Source: Mycobacterium sp. SMC-2
Lineage (GTDB): Bacteria; Actinomycetota; Actinomycetes; Mycobacteriales; Mycobacteriaceae
Direction of reading: 5' to 3'
NCBI RefSeq assembly: GCF_025263485.1
Contig: NZ_CP079863.1
Span: 3,224,001 to 3,288,000, forward strand
Length of the DNA stretch: 64,000 nt
Below, one piece after another: positions 43,201 to 52,785 of this stretch. A program made the position numbers and the translations under genes. The notes below the pieces were generated by a model that saw nothing but the letters and a program-made list of their open reading frames with translations, had not been told where the DNA came from and did not search any database. Numbering within the stretch: the stretch's first letter is position 1; each line of letters begins with the position of its first letter.

Positions 43201-43579
43201 CGTGGAGCTGCGCAACAGGCTCAAAATCGCCACCGGACTGACCCTTTCGCCGACGCTCATCTTCGATTACCCGACGCCGGCGGCGCTGGCCGAGCACCTC
43301 GACGGCCAGCTGGCCACCGGTACCGGCAGCGCGCCACCCGACCGGATGGCCCGCTTCAACGACGTCGCCCGCGAAATGCAGGCACTGCTGGGCCAATCCG
43401 ACTGGAGCCCCGGGGACAGGGCTCAGTTGTTCACCCGGCTGGAAGGCATGCTGAACACCCTGAGCGGCCCGCGCCAACCCGCCTACCCGGAAGAACCCAA
43501 CGACCCGTTCGACGACGACATCGCCACCGCCACCGAGAGCCAGCTCTTCGCCATCCTCGACGAAGAGATCGGCCCCTAG
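37247..43579 (+). CDS. Modular type I polyketide synthase, KS-AT-DH-ER-KR-ACP, malonyl-type AT (in pks8/pks17 position)
   Basis: This second complete module has 2,110 residues. A docking coil ([20 protein letters not shown]) leads to KS C203, AT S652 (GHSVG) with HAFH at 749-752 predicting malonyl-CoA, DH H955/D1116, an ER, a B-type KR (LDD; Y1815) and ACP S1982. The [15 protein letters not shown] tail again looks like docking. The KS, DH, ER, KR and ACP are near-copies of the preceding gene, whereas the AT is close to that of pks9: a domain swap. In M. tuberculosis this place is held, as I recall, by two genes, pks8 and pks17; here there is one intact module. I left the symbol blank for that reason. 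ATG at 37247; pks9 starts one base after the stop. Confidence 0.92.
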   Translation: MPSTAQHVDYLKRLTADLRRARRRVAELEGKLSEPIAVVGMACRYAGGVDSPEALWELVNDGRDTVSDFPADRGWDVEGLYDPDPDAAGKMYTRQGSFLRDAGDFDAGFFGVGPSEALAMDPQQRLMLEISWEALERAGIDPLALRGSATGVFAGVIHAGYGGEVKGELEGYGLTGSTLSVASGRVSYVLGLEGPAVSVDTACSSSLVAMHLAAQSLRSGECDLALAGGVTVMATPAAFVEFSRQRALAPDGRCKVYAGAADGTSWSEGAGVLVLERLADARRLGHPVVAVLRSSAVNQDGASNGLTAPNGPSQQRVIRAALANAGLTAADVDVVEGHGTGTVLGDPIEAQALLATYGQDRPVGRPLWLGSIKSNIGHTSAAAGVAGVIKMVQAMRHGVMPKTLHVDVPSPHVDWSAGAVSLLTEPRPWPARDGQRRAGVSSFGISGTNAHVIIEQPPAEPEAVAAQEDRPDAAVAWVVSARSADALAAQAARLSAHLVAEPGLRAADVGFSLATTRAALDHRAVLVGADRDTLMAGLAGVASGEPSPGAVVGRARPVGKRAFVFPGQGSQRLGMGRELHQRFPAFAQAFDEAVAAVDGHARLPLRDVMWGTDAELLESTEFAQPALFVLEVALAALWQSWGVTPDVVIGHSVGEIAAACVAGVLSLPDAGRVVAARGRLMAALPAGGVMVAVTATEAEVAPLLNGGVSVAAVNGPDAVVLSGERAAVAAVADRLADSGRRVRPLAVSHAFHSPLMEPMIEEFSAVVAGVSPGASRIDLVSNVTGKLAGPGYGAADYWVEHVRRPVRFVDGVRLAESLGAGVFVEVGPGAALMAAVEQSLATEPAVSAVSMAKGRPEVDSLLLAAGQLFASGADVDWAAAFAGLAARRVDLPTYAFQRRRFWLSSESVGARDTAGLGLTGAGHALLGALVERPDSGGVVLTGRLSTAAQPWLADHAVTGTVLFPGAGFVELMLRAGDEVGCPLIEELTLSAPLPLPATGSVRIQVVVDAAGEGGSRAAAVYSQAGSEWTLHAQGVLSEGAPAPDADLSVWPPVGATAVDVTGAYDDLAGRGYGYGPAFRGLRKVWRRGSETFAEVEAPQQAGVTVGGFGIHPVVLDAALHALGVADEDAETVLPFSWQGVCLHAAGASRVRVRLAPLGKGAVSVELADSSGLPVLSVRELVTRPVSAAQLSAAAAARSGGGELLEAVWSPVPLPDNDAGAAPDVWQPPTTGRGVIGSVYAAAHAALGALQSRDDGAGPLVVLTRGAVALPGEDVSDLAGAAVWGLVRSAQAEHPGRAVLVDSDGSLDLGSVIGCGEPQLVVRAGVAYGARLKPIKAHPVLRLPEPPAAWRLAAGDAGTLEDLEVRTAPPADLAAGQVRVAVAAAGVNFRDVLVALGMYPGAAQLGAEGAGLVTEIGPGVTDLAVGDAVMGILGLTGSEAAVDRRLVTRVPPGWSFAEAAGVPVVFLTAYYGLSVLGGLRAGERVLVHAAAGGVGMAAVQLARHWGAEVFATASRGKWDTLRAMGFDEEHIADSRTLDFEQKFFTATAGAGMDVVLNSLAGEFTDASLRLLGPGGRFIEMGKTDLRDPAAHPDIYYRAFDLMEAGPDRIAEMTAELMRLFAAGALKPLPVKAFDVRCAADAYRFVSQARHIGKVVLTMPDGPAGLAGGTALITGGTGMAGSAVARHLVERYRVPHVMLVSRSGERAEGLSGLADELRDAGAQVSVLACDVSDRDAVAGLLAQVPARLPLRGVFHAAGVLDDAVIASLTPERIDTVLRSKVDGAWHLHELTREMDLAAFVVFSSMAGIVGAPGQGNYAAANSFLDGLADYRRAHRLPGLSIAWGMWEEASAMTRHLGDRDKARMSRAGLAPLSTRQALDLLDAALLAEPAVVVATRLDRAALAHGGAALPPLLSQLATRPARRVLDPTDMVSLTGLRARLDGLTPEQRRRELVELVCGNAATVLGHSTADVDADQAFGDLGFDSLTAVELRNRLKIATGLTLSPTLIFDYPTPAALAEHLDGQLATGTGSAPPDRMARFNDVAREMQALLGQSDWSPGDRAQLFTRLEGMLNTLSGPRQPAYPEEPNDPFDDDIATATESQLFAILDEEIGP

Positions 43580-43580
43580 C

Positions 43581-46500
43581 ATGACGGACGTCGCAGTCAT
43601 CGGTCTTTCGTGCCGTTTCCCCGGCGCTGCCAACCCGCGCGACTTCTGGGATGTCATCCGCGAGGGCCGCGAGGTGACGCAGTTGCCCTGGGACGTCGCG
43701 GAGTTCGACGCCGACTTCTTCAATCTCTCACCGCGCGAGGCGTGCGCGATGGACCCGCGCCAGCGATTGGCGCTCGAACTGGCGTGGGAAGCCTTCGAGG
43801 ACGCGTTCGTGGTGCCCGAAACCGTGCGGGGAACCGCGATTTCGGTCTACATCGGGGCGATGGCCGACGACTACGCCGTCCTCACGCTGCGCGACATCGC
43901 CGACAATCTCGACCACCACTCGTTCGCCGGCATCAGCCGCGGGATGATCGCCAACCGGATCTCGTACGCCCTCGGGTTGCGCGGCCCCAGCATGACCGTC
44001 GATTCCGGCCAATCGTCTTCGCTGCTCGCCGTGCACCTCGCCTGCGCGAGCCTGCGCACGGGGGAGTCGGCGTTGGCGATCGCCGGCGGGGTACACCTGA
44101 ACCTGGCCGACGAAACCGCGATGCTCGAACGGGAATTCGGCGCGCTGTCGACCTCGGGTCACACCTACGCGTTTGACCCACGCGCGGACGGCTACGTGCG
44201 CGGCGAGGGCGGCGGACTGGTGCTGCTCAAACCGTTGCCGGCGGCCCTGCGGGACGGGGACCGGATTCACGCGGTCATCCGGGGCAGCGCGGCGGGTAAC
44301 GCCGGGCACAGCGCCGCCGGCCAGACGGTGCCCTCCGTTTCCGGTGAGGCCGATGTCATCCGGCGGGCGCTCGCCGCCGCCGGGCTGGGCGGCGGCGACA
44401 TCGACTACATCGAGGCCCACGGCACCGGCACCAAGGTCGGCGACGCGGCGGAAGCCCAGGCGCTGGGGCAGATTTTCGGCGGGCGCGAGCATCCGGTGCA
44501 CCTGGGGTCGGTGAAGACCAACATCGGCCACGCCGGGGGCGCCGCGGGAATCGCGGGGCTGCTCAAGGCCGTACTGGCCGTGCGGCATTCGGTGATCCCG
44601 CCGAGTCTCAATCACGCCGGTGCGAATCCCGAACTCGAACACCTGCGGGTCGACACCGACGCGCTGCGCTGGCCGGTGGCGGGGCGCCCGCGCCGCGCCG
44701 GGGTGTCGTCGTTCGGAATGGGCGGCACCAACGCGCACGTCATCGTGGAACAGGCGCCCCCGCACCCGATTACGCCGGCGGATGCCCACGACGAGCCGGT
44801 CGTCTGGGTCCTGTCGGCTCGCTCCGCTCAGGCCCTGGCCAACCAGGCGCACCGGCTGGCGGCCCGGGTGGCCGAATCGGGGGTGAGCGCGGCGGACGTG
44901 GGATGGTCGTTGGCGACGACGCGCTCGGTGTTCGAGTATCGGGCCGTGCTGGTGGGCGGCGACCGGGAGGCGCTGACGCGCGCCCTGGCCGGGCTGGCGG
45001 CCGGCGAGCCGGCGCCCGGCCTGGTGGCCGGCCGGGCCGCTCCGGCGGTCCAGACGGCCTTCGTGTTTCCCGGCCAGGGCGCCCAATGGCCGGGGATGGG
45101 CCGCCAACTCCACCAACGGTTTTCGGCCTTCGCCCACGCGTTCGACGAGGCCGCGGCGGCCATGGACAGCCATCTGCGGCTGCCGCTGCGCCAGGTGATG
45201 TGGGGGCCCGACGCCGAGTTGTTGGAAAGCACGGAGTTCGCGCAGCCGGCGTTGTTCGTCCTCGAGGTCGCCCTGGCCGGGCTGTGGCGGTCCTGGGGCG
45301 TGACACCCGATGTGGTGCTGGGCCATTCGGTGGGCGAGATCGCGGCGGCGTGTGTGGCCGGGGTGCTGTCGCTCGACGATGCGGCGCGGATCGTCGCGGC
45401 GCGTGGCCGGTTGATGGCGGCGCTGCCGGGCGACGGGCTGATGGTGGCGGTGAGCGCCGGCGAGGCCGAGGTGACCCCGATGCTGCGCGCGGGGGTCAGT
45501 ATCGCGGCGGTCAACGGCCCCAATGCGGTGGTCCTGTCCGGTGAGCGGGCCGGGGTGGCCGCCCTGGCGGATCGATTGGCGCAGGACGGCCGACGGACAC
45601 ACCGGTTGGCCGTCTCGCACGCGTTCCACTCGGCGCTGATGGACCCCATGCTCGACGAGTTCGCGCAGGAGGTGGCCGACATCCAACCGCGCCAACCGCG
45701 AATTTGCCTGGTGTCCAACGTGTCCGGGGAACCGGCAGGCCCCGGCTACGGGTCCGCGCGGTACTGGGTCGAGCACGTGCGCCGGCCGGTGCGTTTCCTC
45801 GACGGGGTGCGCGCCGCCGAGGCGCTCGGCGCGACGGCGTTCGTCGAGGTGGGGCCGGGCGGTGGGCTGAGCGCCGCAGTGGACCAGTCACTGACCACCG
45901 AGCGGCCGATCTCGGTGGCCACCCTGACCAAAGATGCTCCCGAGGTCGAGTCGCTGCTGACCGCGGCCGGCCGGCTGTTCACCGCCGGGGTGACCGTGGG
46001 TTGGCCGGGAGTGCTGGCCGGCTCCGGGGGCCACCGAATTGAGCTACCGACGTATGGCTTCGCCCGCCAACGATTTTGGCTGGGCGGTGCGCGGGATGTG
46101 CTGCCCCCCAAGGCGAGCCGGACCCCGGACCTGGCCGGGCAGTTGCACGCCCTGCCCGTCGCGGAGCAACAGCGGTGGCTGGTCGAGCTGGTCTGCGAGC
46201 ACGCGGCCGCCGTCGCGGGACATTCGGACGGACGTGCCATCGACCGGGACCGCGCCTTCGCCGACCTCGGCTTCGACTCACTGACCGGCGTCGAACTGCG
46301 CAACCGGCTGACGACTGCAACCGGGCTGGCCCTGTCGCGGACCCTGATCTTCGACTATCCCACTCCCGCCGCGCTGGCCGATCACCTGCGTCAGCAGCTA
46401 TTTCGCGGCGACGACCGGGAATCGGACGAAGAAAAGGTGTGGTCTTCGCTGCGCAGGATTCCACTCGCCGAGCTGCGCAGGACCGGATTGCTCGACAAAC

Positions 46501-46619
46501 TTCTCCTGCTGGCCGGCGGCCCGGAAAGCGTTGTCGCCGAACCGGTCACCGACCTGATCGACTCGCTCAGCCCCGACGCGTTGATCGCGATGGCGCTGAA
46601 AAACGAGGACGCTGAATGA
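43581..46619 (+). CDS. pks9: KSQ-AT-ACP loading-module polyketide synthase (Pks9)
   Basis: This 1,012-residue protein has no reducing domains and no N-terminal docking coil; it opens directly with the KS (MTDVAVIGLSCRFPG). At the KS nucleophile it reads VDSGQSSSLLAVHLA: Gln144 replaces Cys, while the two catalytic histidines (EAHGTGT, NIGHAGG) remain. This is the KSQ signature of loading modules, which decarboxylate malonyl-ACP to make an acetyl starter. The AT has S583 (GHSVG) and HAFH at 680-683 (malonyl-CoA). The ACP Ser is S900. The C-terminal region (WSSLRRIPLAELRRTGLLDKL, then DSLSPDALIAMAL) is a docking domain for passing the starter to another subunit. I infer that it initiates chains for the two preceding modules. 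Confidence 0.93.
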   Translation: MTDVAVIGLSCRFPGAANPRDFWDVIREGREVTQLPWDVAEFDADFFNLSPREACAMDPRQRLALELAWEAFEDAFVVPETVRGTAISVYIGAMADDYAVLTLRDIADNLDHHSFAGISRGMIANRISYALGLRGPSMTVDSGQSSSLLAVHLACASLRTGESALAIAGGVHLNLADETAMLEREFGALSTSGHTYAFDPRADGYVRGEGGGLVLLKPLPAALRDGDRIHAVIRGSAAGNAGHSAAGQTVPSVSGEADVIRRALAAAGLGGGDIDYIEAHGTGTKVGDAAEAQALGQIFGGREHPVHLGSVKTNIGHAGGAAGIAGLLKAVLAVRHSVIPPSLNHAGANPELEHLRVDTDALRWPVAGRPRRAGVSSFGMGGTNAHVIVEQAPPHPITPADAHDEPVVWVLSARSAQALANQAHRLAARVAESGVSAADVGWSLATTRSVFEYRAVLVGGDREALTRALAGLAAGEPAPGLVAGRAAPAVQTAFVFPGQGAQWPGMGRQLHQRFSAFAHAFDEAAAAMDSHLRLPLRQVMWGPDAELLESTEFAQPALFVLEVALAGLWRSWGVTPDVVLGHSVGEIAAACVAGVLSLDDAARIVAARGRLMAALPGDGLMVAVSAGEAEVTPMLRAGVSIAAVNGPNAVVLSGERAGVAALADRLAQDGRRTHRLAVSHAFHSALMDPMLDEFAQEVADIQPRQPRICLVSNVSGEPAGPGYGSARYWVEHVRRPVRFLDGVRAAEALGATAFVEVGPGGGLSAAVDQSLTTERPISVATLTKDAPEVESLLTAAGRLFTAGVTVGWPGVLAGSGGHRIELPTYGFARQRFWLGGARDVLPPKASRTPDLAGQLHALPVAEQQRWLVELVCEHAAAVAGHSDGRAIDRDRAFADLGFDSLTGVELRNRLTTATGLALSRTLIFDYPTPAALADHLRQQLFRGDDRESDEEKVWSSLRRIPLAELRRTGLLDKLLLLAGGPESVVAEPVTDLIDSLSPDALIAMALKNEDAE

Positions 46620-46663
46620 AAAAATCCCAATGCAATAACACATGTGTCGAATACTTCAAACTT

Positions 46664-46692
46664 TTGCCGAATTATCGGCAACCGCTTAGACT
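46664..46692 (+). promoter_or_regulatory. Promoter of pks11 with overlapping inverted repeat
   Basis: TTGCCG at 46664-46669, a 17-base spacer and TAGACT at 46687-46692 form a good sigma-A-type promoter. TTGCCGA-ATTA-TCGGCAA (46664-46681) is a perfect 7-bp inverted repeat over the -35, a likely operator. The surrounding 120 bases are notably AT-rich for this genome. Confidence 0.6.
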
Positions 46693-46746
46693 CCGGAAAT
46701 CGGCCGAAGTCCCGTTTGAACTGGGACGCAAGCAAAAGGGTTGGGC

Positions 46747-47808
46747 ATGAGCGTCATCGCGGGTGTATTCGGAGCGTTGCCGCCGCATCGTTACAGCCAG
46801 GCCGAAATCACCGACCAACTCGTCGAATTCCCCGCATTGAAGGAGCACGAGGACATCGTCCGGCGGTTGCACGCCGCCGCCAAGGTCAACAGCCGCCACC
46901 TCGTCCTGCCGCTGGAGCGGTACCCGTCGCTGACCGACTTCGGCGAAGCCAACGAGGTTTTCATCGAGCGCGCCGTCGAACTCGGCTGCGAAGCGCTGCT
47001 GGGCGCGCTCGACGAGGCGGGCCTGCAGCCGCAGGACATCGACATGATCGCCACCACCACGGTCACCGGCGTAGCGGTGCCGTCGCTCGACGCGCGGATC
47101 GCCGGCCGGCTCGGCCTGCGCCCGGACGTGCGCCGGGTGCCGCTGTTCGGGCTGGGCTGCGCGGCCGGGGCGGCGGGGGTCGGCCGGCTGCACGACTACC
47201 TGCGCGGGGCGCAGGACGGCGTCGCGGTCCTGGTGTCGGTCGAGCTGTGCTCGCTCACCTTCCCCGCGGTCAAGCCCACCGTCTCCGGCCTGGTCGGGAC
47301 CGCCATGTTCGGCGACGGGGCCGCCGCCGTGGTCGCCGTCGGGGACCGTCGCGCCGACCGAATGAGCCCCAGCGGGCCCGACGTCGTCGATTCCCGCAGC
47401 CGGTTGTACCCCGAGTCGCTGCACATCATGGCCTGGAACGTCAGCTCGACCGGGCTGCACCTGGTGATGTCCCCGGAGCTGCCTAACCTGATCGACCGCC
47501 ACCTGGCCGACGACGTCAGCAGGTTCCTCGGCGCCCACGGGCTATCCAAGGACGACATCGCGGCGTGGGTGGCGCATCCCGGTGGTCCCAAAGTCATCAA
47601 CGCCATCGGCAACAGCCTCGAGCTGCCCCCCGACGCCCTCGAGCTCACGTGGCGCTCGCTGGGCGAGATCGCGAACCTGTCGTCGGCGTCGGTGCTGCAC
47701 ATCCTGCGTGACACCATCGCCAAACCGCCGCCCGGCGGGGGCCCGGGGCTGGTGGTCGCGACCGGTCCGGGATTCAGCTCCGAGCTCGTGCTATTGCGCT
47801 GGCGCTGA
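46747..47808 (+). CDS. pks11: Type III polyketide synthase Pks11
   Basis: The 353-residue protein has triad residues C138 ([11 protein letters not shown]), H277 (WVAHPGGPK) and N310 ([11 protein letters not shown]). M. tuberculosis Pks11 is described as making methyl-branched alkylpyrones from long acyl-CoA starters; the same kind of activity is likely but unproven here. It is closely similar to Pks10. It has its own promoter 55 bases upstream. The ATG at 46747 is used. The 3' end overlaps the convergent cyp139 gene by 18 bases. Confidence 0.93.
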   Translation: MSVIAGVFGALPPHRYSQAEITDQLVEFPALKEHEDIVRRLHAAAKVNSRHLVLPLERYPSLTDFGEANEVFIERAVELGCEALLGALDEAGLQPQDIDMIATTTVTGVAVPSLDARIAGRLGLRPDVRRVPLFGLGCAAGAAGVGRLHDYLRGAQDGVAVLVSVELCSLTFPAVKPTVSGLVGTAMFGDGAAAVVAVGDRRADRMSPSGPDVVDSRSRLYPESLHIMAWNVSSTGLHLVMSPELPNLIDRHLADDVSRFLGAHGLSKDDIAAWVAHPGGPKVINAIGNSLELPPDALELTWRSLGEIANLSSASVLHILRDTIAKPPPGGGPGLVVATGPGFSSELVLLRWR

Positions 47809-49083
47809 GCCGACGACGTCGACGGTCAAGCCCGGCTTCGGGGACAACGCGGCAAGGTTGGCCGCCCGGATTCGCTGGGCCGGCATCCGCAGCGTGGTCC
47901 TGGCGAGCAGCCGGGCCAGCATGACGGTCATCTCGGTGGTGGCCATAGCCGCGCCGATGCAGCGGTGCAGCCCCCCGCTGAACGGAACGAATTCGTGGGG
48001 CCCGGGCTTGCGGTAGCCCGGGGAGTCCGGGTCCCAGCGTTGCGGCCGGAATTGCGTTGGGTCGGGCCATATCTCGGGGATGCGATGCGTGACATACGGG
48101 CTGAAGATGAGCAGCCTGCCCGCCGGGATGCGGTGGCCGTCGAAACAGATCTCGCGTATTACCTTGCGCGCCGAAATCACCCCGGGCGAGTACAGGCGCA
48201 GGGTTTCGTGGACGACGCCGTTGAGGTAGGTCAGCGCCGTCAGGTCGCCCGCGGCCGGCGGCCGGGCGCCGAGCACTCGTGCCACTTCGCCGGCGGCCGT
48301 GTCCCACGCGCCAGGCATGGACAGCAGCGTGTAGATCGCCCACGCCAGCGCACCGCTGGTGGTCTCGTAGCCGGCGGTGATGAGCGAAATGACGGCGTCG
48401 CGAATCTCGTTGTCGCTCAACGTATAGCCCTCGTCACCGCGACCGTTGATCAGCATCGTCAGCAGGTGGTCGTCGGACCGCGGCGCGGCGCGCGCGGCGG
48501 CGATCTGGTCGTCGACGAGGTCGTCGATGCGTTTCCGGGCGGCCACCGCCCGTCGCCAACCCGGCGCGCTGAGCCGCCGTTGCAACGCAACTGCCTGCGG
48601 GAGTTGGTGAGTCAGGTCAAGCAGGGGTTGGAGCTGTTCCCCCAGGAAGTCCGAATGGGCGGCCAGGCGCGGGCCGAACAGGCTCTCGGCGGTGCTGCGC
48701 CGCACCGCCGAACGGCACGCGCGATAGATGTCCAGCCGCTGCCCGGGCACCCAGCCGTCAATGACGGCGTCGATGTTGGACACCATGGTGGCGACGTAGT
48801 CCTGAATCTGCCGGTGGCGCAGCCCGGGCGCCACGACGCTGCGCCGGCGCCGGTGGTCGTCGCCGTCGCTGACGATCAGCGCGGTGGGGCCGTCGACGAT
48901 GGCCAGGTTCTGAAATGTCAACCGCCAGCTGAACGCGTCGGCGTTTGCGAACACGAACTTGTTCGCCTCGGCGCCCAGCAGGTAGGTGTAGCCGTGCCGG
49001 CCGACGCCGGAATTGACGACCGGGCCGCGCCGCCGATACAGCGCCAGCAAGGCCTCGCCGGGCGGGTATCGCACGGGCTTCAT
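47791..49083 (-). CDS. Cytochrome P450 CYP139 family
   Basis: The 430-residue P450 has the I-helix AGYETTSG, the ExxR motif ETLR, the RW region (FRPQRWDP) and the heme-binding loop [10 protein letters not shown] with C375 as heme ligand. Its length and place next to pks11 match CYP139A1 (Rv1666c). A tailoring hydroxylation or coupling of the polyketide or alkylpyrone product is the natural guess; it has not been shown. The start overlaps the ABC-F stop (ATGA), so it is translated with that gene, and it is convergent with pks11. The stated ATG removes an upstream open stretch that belongs to the ABC-F gene in another frame. Confidence 0.93.
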   Translation of the reverse strand: MKPVRYPPGEALLALYRRRGPVVNSGVGRHGYTYLLGAEANKFVFANADAFSWRLTFQNLAIVDGPTALIVSDGDDHRRRRSVVAPGLRHRQIQDYVATMVSNIDAVIDGWVPGQRLDIYRACRSAVRRSTAESLFGPRLAAHSDFLGEQLQPLLDLTHQLPQAVALQRRLSAPGWRRAVAARKRIDDLVDDQIAAARAAPRSDDHLLTMLINGRGDEGYTLSDNEIRDAVISLITAGYETTSGALAWAIYTLLSMPGAWDTAAGEVARVLGARPPAAGDLTALTYLNGVVHETLRLYSPGVISARKVIREICFDGHRIPAGRLLIFSPYVTHRIPEIWPDPTQFRPQRWDPDSPGYRKPGPHEFVPFSGGLHRCIGAAMATTEMTVMLARLLARTTLRMPAQRIRAANLAALSPKPGLTVDVVGSAPAQ

Positions 49084-50858
49084 TCCAGCGCCTCCGACAG
49101 CTCCAGCCAGCGACTCTCCGTCGCGGCGACCTCGTCTTCGAGCGCGCGCAATTCCTGGGTGAGCCGCGTGATGCCGACGTGGTCGGCTTGGTCGTGCCGG
49201 GCCAGTTCGTGGTGCTTGTCCGCGATCCGGCCAGCCAGCCGCACGAGCTGGCGGTCCACCCCGGCCAACTCCTTCTCGGCGGCGCGGCGCTGCGCCCCCG
49301 ACATCCCCGTCGGCTCGACCGGCGCGACGCGGGCCGGCGCGGGCGCCGCGGTGGCTTCCCGGCGCGCCAGCCGCAGGTATTCGTCGATGCCGCCGGGCAG
49401 GTGCCGCAGCCGGCCGTCGAGAATGGCGTACTGCTGATCGGTGACCCGCTCCAGCAGGTAGCGGTCGTGCGAGACGACGATCAGGGTGCCGGCCCACGAG
49501 TCGAGCAGGTCTTCCATGGCGGTCAGCATGTCGGTGTCGACGTCGTTGGTCGGCTCGTCGAGGAGCAATACGTTCGGCTCGGACAACAGTGTGAGCATCA
49601 GCTGCAACCGCCGCCGCTGCCCGCCGGAGAGTTCGCCGATCCGGGCGGAGAGCTGGCCGCGGTCGAAGCCGAGCCGCTCGAGTAGCTGGGCCGGCGTCAC
49701 CTCGCGGCCCTCGACCTGATACCCGCCCGGCAGTCGGGCGAGGACGTCGGCGATCCGGTCCGCGGTGAGCCCGGCCAGGGCGTCGCCCTGCTGGTCGAGG
49801 ACGGCCAGCCGAACGGTCTTGCCGCGCTTCACCCGGCCGCTGTCCGGCGTGATGCTCCCGGCGATCAGCCCAAGCAGCGTCGACTTCCCGGCGCCGTTGG
49901 CGCCGACGATGCCGGTGCGTTCGCCCGGGGCGATCCGCCACTCGACGTCGCGCAGCACCGGGCGGCCGTCGAAGGAGACCGACACGTCGAGCAGGTCGAT
50001 GACGTCCTTGCCGAGGCGGGCGGTCGCCAGCTTGGCCAACTCGACCGTGTTGCGCAGCGGCGGCACGTCGGCGATCAGCTGGTTGGCGGCCTCGATGCGG
50101 AACTTGGGCTTGGAGGTGCGGGCCGGCGCGCCCCGGCGCAGCCAGGCCAGCTCCTTGCGCATCAGGTTCTGCCGCTTCGCCTCGGCCGTGGCGGCCAGCC
50201 GGTCGCGCTCGACGCGCTGCAGCACATAGGCCGCGTAGCCGCCCTCGAACGGCTCCACGATCCCGTCGTGCACCTCCCACGTCGTGGTGGTCACCTCGTC
50301 GAGGAACCAGCGATCGTGCGTCACCAGCAGCAGCCCGCCGGTGTTGCGCGCCCAGCGTTGTTTCAGGTGCCCGGCCAGCCAGGTGATGCCCTCGATGTCG
50401 AGGTGGTTGGTGGGCTCGTCGAGCGCGATCACGTCCCACTCGCCGACCAGCAACCTGGCCAGCTGGACGCGCCGGCGCTGGCCGCCGCTGAGCGTCGATA
50501 CCGCGGCCTCCCAACCGATGTCGGACACCAGGCCGGCGACCACGTCGCGCACCCGCGCGTCGCCGGCCCACTGGTGGTCGGCCGCGTCGCCCACCAGCGT
50601 CCAGCCCACCGGGCGGTCGGGATCCAGCGTGTCCGCCTGGCTCAGCGCACCGACCCGCAAGCCGCTGCGCCGGGTGACGCGGCCCGAGTCGGGCCGCGAT
50701 TCGCCGGTCAGCAGCCGCAACAGGCTGGACTTGCCGTCCCCGTTGCGCCCCACGATGCCGATCCGCGCGCCGTCGTTCACGCCCAGCGTGACCGATTCGA
50801 ATACCAGCTGGGTCGGATATTCGAGGCGGACGGCCTCGGCTCCCAATAGGTGCGCCAC
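49080..50858 (-). CDS. ABC-F family ATPase (intact Rv1668c-Rv1667c equivalent)
   Basis: The 592-residue soluble protein has two ABC domains: Walker A GRNGDGKSS with LSGGQRRR and LDEPTNHLD, and Walker A GANGAGKST with LSGGQRRR and LDEPTNDVD. They are joined by a charged linker (AATAEAKRQNLMRKELAWLRRG), and a C-terminal coiled coil follows (AAEKELAGVDRQLVRLAGRI onward). ABC-F proteins lack membrane helices and act on the ribosome, either in translation or in antibiotic protection. In M. tuberculosis I recall this gene being split into Rv1668c and Rv1667c; here it is unbroken. GTG start at 50858. It overlaps cyp139 by four bases. Confidence 0.92.
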   Translation of the reverse strand: MAHLLGAEAVRLEYPTQLVFESVTLGVNDGARIGIVGRNGDGKSSLLRLLTGESRPDSGRVTRRSGLRVGALSQADTLDPDRPVGWTLVGDAADHQWAGDARVRDVVAGLVSDIGWEAAVSTLSGGQRRRVQLARLLVGEWDVIALDEPTNHLDIEGITWLAGHLKQRWARNTGGLLLVTHDRWFLDEVTTTTWEVHDGIVEPFEGGYAAYVLQRVERDRLAATAEAKRQNLMRKELAWLRRGAPARTSKPKFRIEAANQLIADVPPLRNTVELAKLATARLGKDVIDLLDVSVSFDGRPVLRDVEWRIAPGERTGIVGANGAGKSTLLGLIAGSITPDSGRVKRGKTVRLAVLDQQGDALAGLTADRIADVLARLPGGYQVEGREVTPAQLLERLGFDRGQLSARIGELSGGQRRRLQLMLTLLSEPNVLLLDEPTNDVDTDMLTAMEDLLDSWAGTLIVVSHDRYLLERVTDQQYAILDGRLRHLPGGIDEYLRLARREATAAPAPARVAPVEPTGMSGAQRRAAEKELAGVDRQLVRLAGRIADKHHELARHDQADHVGITRLTQELRALEDEVAATESRWLELSEALE

Positions 50859-50877
50859 CGGCCCGACCCTACTGCGG

Positions 50878-51603
50878 CTATTCGAGGTTGAGCAGCGCCC
50901 GGTCCACTTCGCTCTGGGTCTCCGCCGACGCCTTGCTGGCCACCGCGTCCAGGAAGCGGCTGGCGAGGTCGCGCAGTTTCAGGTTGCTTTCCTGCGAACG
51001 CCACACCAGGATGTCGAACGCCCGCTCCGCCGAGATGCCGTAGGCGGCCATGAGCACGCCCTTCGCCTGCTCGATCCGGGCGCGGGCGTCGGCCACCGCC
51101 GACAGCACGTTGTTGATGTCGGTCTGCAGCGATTCGGTGACGTCGACGTAGAACCCGGACGTCCCCTTCACGGCGCCGCGGTCGTCGAGCATCCGGTCGC
51201 CGGCGACGACGACGCAGTGCGTGCGCCCGCCGGTGTCGATGATGCGGTGCCGGCTGCTGAACGGCTTGCCCCGGATCACGCGCTCCAGGACGGCCTCGAC
51301 CCGCTCGCGGTCGTCGGGATGCTTGTGTTTGAGCAGCAGTTCCGTGGTGGGCTCCACCTGCCCGGGCTTGTACCCGTGCATGCGGGCGACCGCGTCCGAC
51401 CACTCCCAGCGATGGCCGTCCAGGAAGAACCGGAAGCGGCCGACGCGCTGCGGCTCGCCGAGGCCGAGGACCAGGTCGACGGCGCTGAGGTCGTCGTCCT
51501 CGACGACGTCGGACATCAGCGCCTCGGACGCCGCCACCGAACCGTCATGGGCGGCCTCCCCGTCGCGGCGGCGAACGGCTTCCTCCTCAAAGTTCACGGA
51601 CAT
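50878..51603 (-). CDS. PAS-ANTAR RNA-binding regulator
   Basis: The 241-residue protein has a PAS domain (about 50-145; VGRFRFFLDGHRWEWSDAVARMHGYKPG, then EAVLERVIRGKPFSSRHRI) and a C-terminal ANTAR domain (IEQAKGVLMAAYGISAERAFDILVWRS, then SNLKLRDLA). ANTAR proteins bind paired hexaloop hairpins in mRNA leaders and prevent termination. Such a PAS-ANTAR protein probably senses a small molecule or redox state. ATG at 51603. It is followed by the ABC-F gene after 19 bases and preceded by the enolase-superfamily gene with a 75-base gap, so it could regulate this cluster. Confidence 0.9.
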   Translation of the reverse strand: MSVNFEEEAVRRRDGEAAHDGSVAASEALMSDVVEDDDLSAVDLVLGLGEPQRVGRFRFFLDGHRWEWSDAVARMHGYKPGQVEPTTELLLKHKHPDDRERVEAVLERVIRGKPFSSRHRIIDTGGRTHCVVVAGDRMLDDRGAVKGTSGFYVDVTESLQTDINNVLSAVADARARIEQAKGVLMAAYGISAERAFDILVWRSQESNLKLRDLASRFLDAVASKASAETQSEVDRALLNLE

Positions 51604-51678
51604 CGTGCGCTGCCCTTCAAATCCGTAACTACGCGCTTTGCATATCAATGCCCACTTTTGTGCGGGTCCATGCACGGT

Positions 51679-52785
51679 TCAGGCCTTAAGGTACGGTTCC
51701 GCGTCCGCGTGCTTGAACTCGAGGCCCAGCCCGGGCCGGTGCTGGTCCGGCCGCAACGCGCCGCCGTCAGGGGGCAGGGCGCCGTCGAACAGCATGTGTT
51801 CGATGCGGTGGTGATCGTGGAAGTACTCCAGGTGCCGCAGGTTGCCGATGGCGGTCGCCACGTGCGCGTGCAGGTTGGGGGCGCAGTGCCCGGACACGTC
51901 GACGTTATTGGCGGCGGCCACCGCGGCGGCCCGCAGCCAGTCGGTGATGCCGCCGCAGCGCGTGACGTCGATTTGCAGGCAATCGACCGCCTCGGCGGCC
52001 AGCATGCGGTTGAAGTAGGCGAGGTCGTAGCCGTACTCGCCGGCGGTGACGTCCGGGGTGACCTGGTCGCGCACTTCGCGCAGCCCGGCGAGGTCGTCGG
52101 AGGACACGGGTTCTTCGAACCACGTCACGTCGTGGTCGGCCATCGCGTGGGCCACGCGGACCGCCTGCTTGCGGCGGTAGGCGCCGTTGGCGTCGACGTA
52201 CAGTTCGACGTCCGGCCCGATCACTTTGCGTGACAGGGCGATTCGGTCGAGGTCGCGGCGCTCGTCGGAGCCCCCCGACTCGCCGATCTTGATCTTGACG
52301 CGCGGGATCTTCCACTCGTCCACCCAGCGTTCGAGTTGCGCGCGGGTCGTCCGCTCGTCGTAGGTGGTGAAGCCGCCGCTGCCGTAGATCGGTACGGCGT
52401 CGTGCGCCATGCCGAGCAGCCGGCATACCGGAAGGTCCAGCAGTTTGCCCTTGAGATCCCACAGCGCGGTGTCGATGGCCGAGATCGCGCACGATGCCAG
52501 CCCGGGCCGCCCGTTGTTGCGCATCGCGATGACCATCGCGCGCCAGCGCCCGGTGATGTCCAGGGCGCTGTGACCGGTGATCGTGCCGGCGAGCGGCCCG
52601 CTGATCAACGTCGCGCACGCGCCGTCGGCGTAGGTGTAGCCGATCCCGCACCGCCCGCCCGCCGCAACCTCGGCCAGCACCAGCGTGGTCGACGACCAGG
52701 ACAGGGTGCCGTCGGCTTCCGGTGCGTCGGTGGGGATTTCGTAGGCCCGCGCGGTGACCCCGTCGATGGGTGGGTCGGGACTCAT
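51679..52785 (-). CDS. Mandelate racemase/muconate lactonizing-type enolase-superfamily enzyme
   Basis: The 368-residue protein carries the full mandelate-racemase active site: K164-x-K166, metal ligands D198, E224 and E250, and the D273/H300 dyad, each of the last five shifted by just +3 from mandelate racemase itself. Both acid/base residues are present, so it abstracts a proton alpha to a carboxylate, giving a racemase or, more often, an acid-sugar dehydratase. Substrate unknown; the neighbouring glycosidase and GMC dehydrogenase favour a sugar acid. The ATG at 52785 overlaps the SDR stop (ATGA). Confidence 0.9.
   Translation of the reverse strand: MSPDPPIDGVTARAYEIPTDAPEADGTLSWSSTTLVLAEVAAGGRCGIGYTYADGACATLISGPLAGTITGHSALDITGRWRAMVIAMRNNGRPGLASCAISAIDTALWDLKGKLLDLPVCRLLGMAHDAVPIYGSGGFTTYDERTTRAQLERWVDEWKIPRVKIKIGESGGSDERRDLDRIALSRKVIGPDVELYVDANGAYRRKQAVRVAHAMADHDVTWFEEPVSSDDLAGLREVRDQVTPDVTAGEYGYDLAYFNRMLAAEAVDCLQIDVTRCGGITDWLRAAAVAAANNVDVSGHCAPNLHAHVATAIGNLRHLEYFHDHHRIEHMLFDGALPPDGGALRPDQHRPGLGLEFKHADAEPYLKA

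Noticed and set aside
37247..43579. Second PKS module as a frameshifted pks8/pks17 pair
   Set aside because: The frame is unbroken and all six domains are present once with intact active sites. It is a single gene.
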